Source: Jiangella mangrovi
Lineage (GTDB): Bacteria > Actinomycetota > Actinomycetes > Jiangellales > Jiangellaceae
DNA length: 64,000 nt
Assembly: GCF_014204975.1 (NCBI RefSeq)
Contig: NZ_JACHMM010000001.1
Location: 6,262,037 to 6,326,036 of the forward strand
Direction: 5' to 3'
Part shown: positions 58,344-64,000 of the stretch, piece by piece
Layout: each line of letters opens with the position of its first letter
Numbering within the stretch: position 1 is the stretch's first letter
Translations under genes and position numbers: made by a program
Notes under the pieces: generated by a model
The model's input: only the letters and a program-made list of their open reading frames with translations
The model's database searches: none
What the model was told of the DNA's origin: nothing

Positions 58344-59666
58344 TTACGGTGCCGTCGCCTCGGCGAAGGTCAGCTTGTAGATCTCCCCGAGGCCGCCCGC
58401 GACGTTGTCGGTCACGAACCAGGTCTCGCCCTCGGCGTCGAGGCCGAAGGACGTGACCCGCGGCGGCAGCGAGCCGACCGCGTCGCTCACCTGGTGCCGG
58501 CCGCGGCGCTCCTGGACCGCGAACGCCTGGCCGGTGCAGTAGTCGGCCGCCACGTAGGTGCCGTCGGCGATGTCCTCGTACTCCTCGCCGCGGTAGACGA
58601 CGCCGCCCATGATCGCGCAGCGGTCGTTGTCGGCCAGCCCGTACGCGTAGACCGGGTCCTCGAAGTCCGCACGCGAGTTGCAGCGGATGTCGATGAACGG
58701 GTCGGGCGCCTCGCCGGCCGACGCGGGCACACGGTGGATGTCGTTGCCCTCGCGGCAGGACCAGCCGAAGTTCCAGCCGTCGCGCGGCTGGTCATCGTCG
58801 TCGACGGAGACGTGGTTGATCTCCTCCCAGCGGTTCTGGCCGACGTCGCCGATCCAGATCGACTCGCTCTTCTCGTCGATCGAGAACCGCCACGGGTTGC
58901 GCAGGCCGTACGCCCAGATCTCCGGCCGGCCGATGGCGCTGCGCGCGAACGGATTGTCCTTCGGGATGCAGTAGAGCCGGCCGTCGCACTCGCGCATGGC
59001 GTCGATGCGCACGATCTTGCCCAGCAGGGTGCTGAGGTTCTGCGCGCCGAACAGCGGGTCGTCCGCGCTGCCGCCGTCGCCGGTGGACCAGTAGAGGTAG
59101 CCGTCGGGACCGAACATCAGGTCGCCGCCGTTGTGGTTGCCGTTGAGGTTGTGCTGCTGTCGCAGCACGCGCTGCTCCGTCGCCGGGTCGATGGTCGCTT
59201 GACCGGCGCTGTCCAGCATGAACCGCGAGACGGTGAGCGCGCCGTTCTCGACGCCCGTGCCGAGCGCGGTGTAGCTGACGAAGAGCGTCTTCGTCTTCGC
59301 GAAGTTCGGCGACGGCGCCACGCCGAGCAGGCCGCGCTCGTTGCCGGCGGTGCTCACGCGGCTGGTGAGGTCCAGCAGCGGCTGCGGATCGAGCGTCCCG
59401 GTGTGGGGGTGGAAGACCAGGACGCGCCCGCCCTTGTCGACGACGAACATGCGCCCGCTGCGGTCGTCAGGGGTGGCGATCGCGGTGAGGCGGAGCCCCG
59501 TCGTCGCGACCAGCTCGCTGCCGACGGTCAGGCGGTCGACGGGGAGCGTGCGGTCGCGGTCGGACATCGACGCCGCCCCCGTCGTCGCCACCGAGGCGAT
59601 CAGGACGAGGGGCAGCACCAGGGCGAGCCGGATCCGGCGGGTGAGGGGGATGGATGGAGCGGACAT
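58344..59666 (-). CDS. PQQ-dependent (glucose/sorbosone-type) sugar dehydrogenase, exported
   Basis: 440 residues from the ATG at 59666 (GAGGAG upstream). An N-terminal signal peptide is visible (basic RRIR, then LALVLPLVLIASVATTGAASM). The six-bladed beta-propeller contains NERGLLGVAPSPNF, the PQQ-site region HNLNGNHNGGDLMFGPDGYLYWSTGD, YGLRNPWRFSID and WIGDVGQNRWEEIN, as in the soluble aldose dehydrogenase/Yliq family. It oxidises sugars at the cell surface, or is a lectin-like relative. Divergent from the sigma-factor gene. Confidence 0.9.
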   Translation of the reverse strand: MSAPSIPLTRRIRLALVLPLVLIASVATTGAASMSDRDRTLPVDRLTVGSELVATTGLRLTAIATPDDRSGRMFVVDKGGRVLVFHPHTGTLDPQPLLDLTSRVSTAGNERGLLGVAPSPNFAKTKTLFVSYTALGTGVENGALTVSRFMLDSAGQATIDPATEQRVLRQQHNLNGNHNGGDLMFGPDGYLYWSTGDGGSADDPLFGAQNLSTLLGKIVRIDAMRECDGRLYCIPKDNPFARSAIGRPEIWAYGLRNPWRFSIDEKSESIWIGDVGQNRWEEINHVSVDDDDQPRDGWNFGWSCREGNDIHRVPASAGEAPDPFIDIRCNSRADFEDPVYAYGLADNDRCAIMGGVVYRGEEYEDIADGTYVAADYCTGQAFAVQERRGRHQVSDAVGSLPPRVTSFGLDAEGETWFVTDNVAGGLGEIYKLTFAEATAP

Positions 59667-59691
59667 GACACTCCTCACTGACGATGAGTTG

Positions 59692-59719
59692 TTGCCAGGC
59701 CAATACCGGGCCGTAATAC
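59692..59719 (+). promoter_or_regulatory. candidate promoter of the ECF sigma gene
   Basis: TTGCCA (59692-59697) and TAATAC (59714-59719) are separated by 16 bases, about 87 bases upstream of the sigma-factor ATG. It resembles a housekeeping-type promoter. Confidence 0.45.
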
Positions 59720-59805
59720 GGCGGCAGAGATCGAATGGATTGCGCCGGACGGCATGCGACTCCGCGGCCACGGCTCGCGTCTTCAGAGAAACCCAAGGGG
59801 GTGGG

Positions 59806-60342
59806 ATGGACATCGAAGCAGACGCGACACTGGTCGCGATGGATCGTGACAGCGCATTCGAGCAGTACGTCGAGGTACGGCAGTCGGCACTCCTGCGCCT
59901 CGCCTACCTGCTGACGGGCGAGCAGCACGCGGCCGAGGACCTCGTGCAGACCGCCCTGGCCAAGCTGTACCTGGCCTGGAACCGCGTGGAGCGCGCCGAC
60001 TCCGTCGACGCCTACGCCAAACGCATCATGATCAACGAGCACTCCAGCTGGTGGCGGCGTGCCTGGCGGCGGGTCGAGACGACCACGGACGCCGTCCCGG
60101 AACGGGCCGCCACCACGGACTTCGGCCACACGCTCGTCGAACGCGACGCGCTGTGGTCCGTGGTCCAGTCGCTGCCGCCACGGCAGCGCGCCGCCGTCGT
60201 CCTCCGGTTCTACGAGGACATGAGCGAACAGGACGTCGCAATCACGCTCGGCTGCTCGGTGGGCACCGTGAAGTCGCAGACCAGCAGGGCGCTCGCGACC
60301 CTGCGGACCCGGCTCCAGGAGCGAAAGGGGAACGACCGGTGA
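59806..60342 (+). CDS. SigE-family (SigE-like) ECF RNA polymerase sigma factor
   Basis: 178 residues. Region 2 (LLRLAYLLTGEQHAAEDLVQTALAKLYLAW) and region 4 (LPPRQRAAVVLRFYEDMSEQDVAITLGCSVGTVKSQTSRAL) are complete, and INEHSSWWRR between them marks the actinobacterial SigE-family group. AAGGGGGTGGG precedes the ATG at 59806; a Met 11 codons later is an alternative. The GTGA overlap with the next gene, a membrane-anchored propeller-like protein, suggests a sigma/anti-sigma pair. Confidence 0.92.
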   Translation: MDIEADATLVAMDRDSAFEQYVEVRQSALLRLAYLLTGEQHAAEDLVQTALAKLYLAWNRVERADSVDAYAKRIMINEHSSWWRRAWRRVETTTDAVPERAATTDFGHTLVERDALWSVVQSLPPRQRAAVVLRFYEDMSEQDVAITLGCSVGTVKSQTSRALATLRTRLQERKGNDR

Positions 60343-61532
60343 ACGAGTTCGACGATCTCGAGAACACGCTGGCAGCGGAGCTGCGTCACCGTTCCGGCGA
60401 CGTGTTCCCCACCTCGGGCATGGCCGACCGGGCGCGGCGTCGCGCTCGCGTGGTGCGACGGCGGCGTGCCGTCGCGGTGGGTGCGGTGACGGCGGTCGCG
60501 CTGGCCATCGCCGTCCCGACGGCGCTGTCGCTGCGATCCGTGCCGCAGACGGCGGGCGAGCCGGCCGGCCCGCCGACACTCGGCGGGACGACCGAGCTGC
60601 AGCTCGACGGCCTGCCCGAAGGCCCGCCCCCGGCGATCGGCTGGTCCGCGGGGCGGACGTTCCACCGCGCGGACGGCTCGACGGTGGAGCTGCCGGAGAA
60701 CGTGTACGACGTGCTGGAGCTGGCGGACGGCTTCACGGCCGCCCGCGTCGGCGACGACGGGGCCGAGGTGGTGTCGCTCGACGACGACGGCCGGGTCACC
60801 GACAGCCGGGCCGGCGCCGGGCCGGTGGTCTCCCCCGACGGCTCCCTGCAGGCCTACTACGACCAGGACGCGGGCCAGCTCTGGGCCGAGCCGGCCGACG
60901 GGAGCGGCACCGAGCCCCGCGCACACGAGGTGCCACCCGGCCGGCGGATCGAACCGGTCGGCTTCCTCGACGGCGGGGTCCTGGTGTCGAGCGTCCTCAC
61001 CCCGGACGGGGCGCTGGAGATGAACCTGCTCAACGACCTCGCCGGTGGGATGGACGTGGATCCGACCGACCTGCTCTGGGACCTCGAGCGGGTCTCGGCC
61101 GTCTCCGCGCCGGCGGGACTCGTCGCCGGATACACGGAGCTGCGCGACGACGGCAGCTGCTCGGCCGTGTACGAGGCCGACGCGGGTGAGCCACTGTGGG
61201 AGACGTGTGACTACTCGTTCGACCACTTCAGCCCGGACGGGCGGTATCTCGTGGGGTCGGTGGCCTATCGCGACGGCGAGGGCAACCCGTACGCCGTCGT
61301 GGTGGACGCCCGCACCGGCGAGGTCGTCCACACCTACGAGGGCCGGTTCATCAACGAGGCGACGTTCGAGGACGACGACCACCTGCTGATCAGCGTGCGG
61401 CTCGTCGACGGCGACGACCGGCTGGCGGCGATTCTCCGGTGCGACCTCGCCGGCTCCTGCGAGGTTGCCGCGCCCGTGGAGCGTCTCGGCCAGGAGGAAT
61501 ACCGGTACGGGTTCGGCGTGGCGTACTGGTGA
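60339..61532 (+). CDS. membrane-anchored beta-propeller-like protein, probable anti-sigma partner
   Basis: 397 residues from a GTG overlapping the sigma stop. The cytoplasmic N-terminus (about 1-45, NEFDDLENTLAAELRHRSG and a very basic RRRARVVRRRR) is followed by one transmembrane helix (AVAVGAVTAVALAIAVPTAL, about 46-65), then an extracytoplasmic domain with repeated short beta strands and Asp/Gly turns (DGRVTDSRAG, FSPDGRYLVGS). This matches proteins found beside SigE-family sigma factors. No zinc-binding HxxxCxxC motif is present. Confidence 0.75.
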   Translation: MNEFDDLENTLAAELRHRSGDVFPTSGMADRARRRARVVRRRRAVAVGAVTAVALAIAVPTALSLRSVPQTAGEPAGPPTLGGTTELQLDGLPEGPPPAIGWSAGRTFHRADGSTVELPENVYDVLELADGFTAARVGDDGAEVVSLDDDGRVTDSRAGAGPVVSPDGSLQAYYDQDAGQLWAEPADGSGTEPRAHEVPPGRRIEPVGFLDGGVLVSSVLTPDGALEMNLLNDLAGGMDVDPTDLLWDLERVSAVSAPAGLVAGYTELRDDGSCSAVYEADAGEPLWETCDYSFDHFSPDGRYLVGSVAYRDGEGNPYAVVVDARTGEVVHTYEGRFINEATFEDDDHLLISVRLVDGDDRLAAILRCDLAGSCEVAAPVERLGQEEYRYGFGVAYW

Positions 61533-62551
61533 GCGATAATGCGGCAGTGACCGATCCCGCGAGCCCGCAGGCCGTCCTGGGGTCGTTGACGGAGGCGGCG
61601 ATCTTCCTCGTCGCCACCGTCGACGGCGGCGGCGAGGACACCGCCCGCGACCTGCTGGCCGATCTCGCCGGTCTCACGCGGGCGGTCGGCTTCCGCGCGG
61701 CCGACGGCGACCTCACCTGCGTGGCGGGCATCGGCGCCGAGGCGTGGCCGCGGCTGGTGGGCGGCGAGCCGCCGTCGGGGCTGCACCCGTTCCGCGAGAT
61801 CAGCGGCCCCACGCACACCGCCATCGCCACCCCGGGTGACCTGCTGTTCCACATCCGTGCGCGGCGCATGGACCTCTGCTTCGAGCTGGCGTCGCTGGTG
61901 ACCACCCGCCTGGCCGGAGCTGCCACCGTCGTCGACGAGGTGCACGGGTTCCGCTACTTCGAGCAGCGCGACCTGCTGGGGTTCGTCGACGGGACCGAGA
62001 ACCCGACCGGCGCGGCCGCGGCTGCCGCCGTCCTCACCGACGAGCCCGGGTTCGAGGGCGGCAGCTACGTCATCGTGCAGAAGTACCTGCACGACATGGA
62101 CGCCTGGAACGCGCTGCCGACCGAGGAGCAGGAGCGGGTCATCGGCCGGCGCAAGCTCTCCGACGTCGAGCTGTCCGAGGCCGAGCAGCCGGCGAACTCG
62201 CACGTCGCGCTCACGTCGATCACCGACGACGACGGCGAGGAGCTCGAGATCCTGCGCGACAACATGCCGTTCGGTCGGCCGGGCTCCGGCGAGTTCGGCA
62301 CCTACTTCATCGGCTACGCCGCCGACCCCGCCGTCACCGAGCTCATGCTCGAGCACATGTTCGTCGGCGACCCGCCCGGCAACCACGACCGGATCCTCGA
62401 CTTCTCGCTCGCGGTGACCGGCGGGCTGTTCTTCGCTCCGTCGGGCGACTTCCTGGAGTCGCTCGCGGATCCGCCGTCGTCCTCCGGTGCGGGCGGGCCG
62501 GGTACTGGCAGTCTGAACATCGGCAGTCTCAAGAGGGGTAGCGCCTCATGA
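61529..62551 (+). CDS. DyP-type heme peroxidase, encapsulin cargo
   Basis: 340 residues from a GTG overlapping the previous stop. The GFVDGTENP motif (catalytic Asp) and the proximal heme His in ANSHVAL are present, with FGTYFIGYAADPAV and a distal Arg region. The C-terminal tail after a Ser/Gly/Pro linker ends with SLNIGSLKRG, the known encapsulin-targeting peptide form. The enzyme should be packaged inside the shell made by the next gene, which overlaps by four bases. Peroxide-dependent oxidation, dye or lignin-like. Confidence 0.96.
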   Translation: MSDNAAVTDPASPQAVLGSLTEAAIFLVATVDGGGEDTARDLLADLAGLTRAVGFRAADGDLTCVAGIGAEAWPRLVGGEPPSGLHPFREISGPTHTAIATPGDLLFHIRARRMDLCFELASLVTTRLAGAATVVDEVHGFRYFEQRDLLGFVDGTENPTGAAAAAAVLTDEPGFEGGSYVIVQKYLHDMDAWNALPTEEQERVIGRRKLSDVELSEAEQPANSHVALTSITDDDGEELEILRDNMPFGRPGSGEFGTYFIGYAADPAVTELMLEHMFVGDPPGNHDRILDFSLAVTGGLFFAPSGDFLESLADPPSSSGAGGPGTGSLNIGSLKRGSAS

Positions 62552-63381
62552 ACAACCTGCACCGCGAACTCGCACCCATCTCGGCGGCCGCCTGGGCCGA
62601 CATCGAGGCCGAGGCGCGCCGCACCTTCGTCCAGTACGTGGCGTGCCGCCGCGTCGTCGACGTCATCGGCCCCGGCGACGACGTCGTGCACGGCGTGGGC
62701 ACCGGTCACCTCCGCCGGCTCGACGGTCCCGGCGACGGCGTCCTGGCGCGCGCACGCGAGGTGCAGCCGATCGTCGAGTTCCGGGTCCCCTTCACGGTCG
62801 ACCGCCAGGCCGTCGACGACGTCGAGCGCGGCGCCAAGGACGCCGACTGGCAACCGGTCAAGGACGCCGCGCAGCAGATCGCGTTCGTCGAGGACCGCGC
62901 CATCGTGAACGGGTTCACGGCGGCCGGCATGGGCGGGCTCCTGGCGGGCACGACGAACGCCCCGATCACCGTGCCGGCCGACATCCGCGAGCTCGACAAC
63001 GCCGTCGCCCAGGCCGTCACCACCCTGCGGCTCGCCGGCGTCGGCGGCCCGTACAGCCTGCTGCTGTCGGCCGACCTCTACACGGCTCTCGAGGAGACCA
63101 CCGACCACGGCTACCCCATCCGCGAGCACGTCGCCCGCGTCCTGCACGACGGCGAGATCATCTGGGCGCCGGCCATCTCGGGGGCGCTCCTGCTGTCGTC
63201 ACGGGGCGGCGACTACGAGCTGCACCTCGCGCAGGACCTCTCGATCGGGTACCTCTCGCACGACGCCGACACCGTGCAGCTCTACTTCGAGGAGTCCTTC
63301 ACCTTCCTCCTCCAGACCGGCGAAGCCGGCGTCTCCCTTCGCGCGACTGGGCAGGCGCCGCCTGTCGTCGGTCCCGCCTAA
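62548..63381 (+). CDS. encapsulin nanocompartment shell protein
   Basis: 277 residues of the classical (linocin-M18-like, HK97-fold) encapsulin family: NNLHRELAPISAAAWADIEAEARRTF at the N-terminus, VEFRVPFTVDRQAVDDVERGAKDADWQPVKDAAQQIAFVEDRAI, and C-terminal YFEESFTFLL. Self-assembles into an icosahedral shell that binds the DyP targeting tail. Start overlaps the DyP stop, the standard two-gene arrangement. Confidence 0.97.
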   Translation: MNNLHRELAPISAAAWADIEAEARRTFVQYVACRRVVDVIGPGDDVVHGVGTGHLRRLDGPGDGVLARAREVQPIVEFRVPFTVDRQAVDDVERGAKDADWQPVKDAAQQIAFVEDRAIVNGFTAAGMGGLLAGTTNAPITVPADIRELDNAVAQAVTTLRLAGVGGPYSLLLSADLYTALEETTDHGYPIREHVARVLHDGEIIWAPAISGALLLSSRGGDYELHLAQDLSIGYLSHDADTVQLYFEESFTFLLQTGEAGVSLRATGQAPPVVGPA

Positions 63382-63390
63382 CTGTTCTTC

Positions 63391-63531
63391 ATGACGGGCC
63401 AGGGAGAGGAACTACTGCGCGCTGCGCTCGCACTGCCGCGCGGCGATCGCGCCGATGTCGCCGCTCAGCTGCTGGCCAGCCGTCTGGCTCGGGCCCTGAC
63501 CGAAGATCGTCCAGGATTGGTGGCGCTATGA
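63391..63531 (+). CDS. small protein, weakly like putative addiction-module component
   Basis: 46 residues: EELLRAALALPRGDRADVAAQLLASRLARAL has the Leu-x2-Ala-x-x-LP-x2-(D/E)R-x2-(L/V)A-x2-L pattern of the short addiction-module component family. It begins nine bases after the encapsulin stop. No toxin partner follows. It could be a real small antitoxin-like protein, a remnant, or a chance frame; its stop lies inside the hairpin at 63511. Confidence 0.45.
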   Translation: MTGQGEELLRAALALPRGDRADVAAQLLASRLARALTEDRPGLVAL

Positions 63532-63546
63532 CACCACCAATCCTGG
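63511..63546. terminator. perfect 13-bp hairpin after the encapsulin operon
   Basis: CCAGGATTGGTGG and CCACCAATCCTGG pair perfectly around a ten-base loop that contains the stop codon of the small frame at 63391. No T-tract follows. Position between the encapsulin operon and the multicopper oxidase gene fits a terminator. Confidence 0.7.
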
Positions 63547-63648
63547 ATGATCATCAGCCGGCCCAGGAACCGGCCGAGAATCCCTGGATTTCGGACAGTA
63601 CGGTGGTGGGTACTCGGCATCAGAAGCGGCTTGGGTCAAGGTCGGAGC

Positions 63649-64000
63649 ATGGATCACTCTCACCACCACACGCACGGCTCTGCGCACCCGCCCGCGACGC
63701 CGTTCCCCACCGATCCGGCCGGGCTGCCCGAGGCGGCCCCGCCTGCGATCATCGAGCCCGGCGACGGCGACACCGTCGCGCTCGCGGTGGGGCCGGTGGC
63801 GAAGCGGATCGGCGACACGACGGTGCGGATGCTCGCGTACAACGGCTCGGTTCCCGGCCCGACGCTGGTGGTGCGGCAGGGCACGGAGCTGAGCGTCGAC
63901 GTCAGCAACCACGGCGACCTCGAGACCACCGTGCACTGGCACGGCCTGCGGCTGGACAACAGCAGCGACGGCGTCCCGCACGACACGCAGGCGCCCATCG
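63649..64000 (+). CDS. multicopper oxidase, 3' part outside the window
   Basis: The first 117 codons are present. It starts MDHSHHHTHGSAHPP, a His-rich metal-binding-like N-terminus. YNGSVPGPTLVVRQGTELSV and TVHWHGLRLDN are the N-terminal cupredoxin copper motif (HWHG) of multicopper oxidases. There is no signal peptide in the visible part. The Cys-His of the C-terminal copper site lies outside. Its proximity to a DyP/encapsulin operon puts two oxidative enzymes side by side. Confidence 0.85.
   Translation, partial: MDHSHHHTHGSAHPPATPFPTDPAGLPEAAPPAIIEPGDGDTVALAVGPVAKRIGDTTVRMLAYNGSVPGPTLVVRQGTELSVDVSNHGDLETTVHWHGLRLDNSSDGVPHDTQAPI

Noticed and set aside
1-64000. tRNA, rRNA, integrase or prophage genes
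   Set aside because: None was recognised on either strand by reading. A tRNA scan would settle it.

Overview
The window is very GC-rich throughout (about 70% or more by eye) with strong G/C third positions, many GTG and TTG starts, ATGA/GTGA stop-start overlaps, and dense IclR, LacI, GntR and AraC regulators. This points to a large, soil-type actinomycete genome. I see no rRNA, tRNA, CRISPR array, integrase, transposase or phage structural module. Nearly everything is sugar, sugar-acid or small-molecule catabolism. Both edges cut genes: an EhpF-like adenylating enzyme on the left and a multicopper oxidase on the right.

Layout. (1) 1-3220: EhpF/EhpG-type acyl-adenylation and acyl-reduction pair with an IclR regulator. 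(2) 3235-9912: a carbohydrate ABC operon (muconate-lactonizing-type enzyme, a sugar-binding protein without a signal peptide, lipoprotein, two permeases) plus its LacI regulator, tied together by three copies of a GTTAACGTTAAC-type operator. (3) 9963-14472: IclR regulator divergent from an Ldh2-type dehydrogenase, Fe-dependent alcohol dehydrogenase and aldehyde dehydrogenase operon. (4) 14477-19508: NmrA-like reductase with divergent AraC regulator, iron-box-controlled siderophore-interacting protein, a second AraC regulator and a phytanoyl-CoA-dioxygenase-like enzyme. (5) 19596-30846: Dpp-type lipoprotein, enolase-superfamily dehydratase, D-2-hydroxyacid dehydrogenase, Tat mini-protein, beta-helix protein, two Gfo/Idh/MocA proteins and a GH36 enzyme. 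(6) 30857-32386: DUF222/HNH protein. (7) 32401-50576: a large catabolic block (aminotransferase, two Gfo/Idh proteins, FAH-family protein, D-aminoacylase, amidohydrolase, D-threonine-aldolase-like enzyme, enolase-superfamily dehydratase, double-hotdog hydratase, CoA ligase, Dpp permeases and ATPases, IclR, second GH36). (8) 50926-58199: Zn-dehydrogenase with IclR, IlvD/Edd dehydratase with SDR, then a GntR, APH-fold kinase and enolase-paralogue operon. (9) 58344-64000: PQQ-type sugar dehydrogenase, SigE-type ECF sigma factor with anti-sigma-like protein, DyP peroxidase with encapsulin, and a multicopper oxidase.

Genes working together. A recurring operator-like dyad, TGRAA-N5-TTYYR, sits near the expected transcription start of at least six promoters in regions 5 and 7. 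It links an orphan binding protein (19596-21191) with orphan permeases (43518-47360), both GH36/beta-helix neighbourhoods and the IclR gene at 47457-48326, which suggests one regulon for uptake and breakdown of an acylated or amino-sugar-like glycoconjugate.

Most unusual signals. The spaces after genes hold a family of nested palindromes (8731-8825, 16468-16600, 50585-50722). Each sits 3' of a gene in the sense orientation and keeps the same CC/CC internal mismatch. An apparent empty version of one flank lies at 50882-50924. A 100-bp dyad built from four 18-bp units (50753-50852) and two loop-sharing hairpins (16636-16729) lie beside them. The kinase plus enolase-paralogue pair is the best candidate for an undescribed enzyme pathway.
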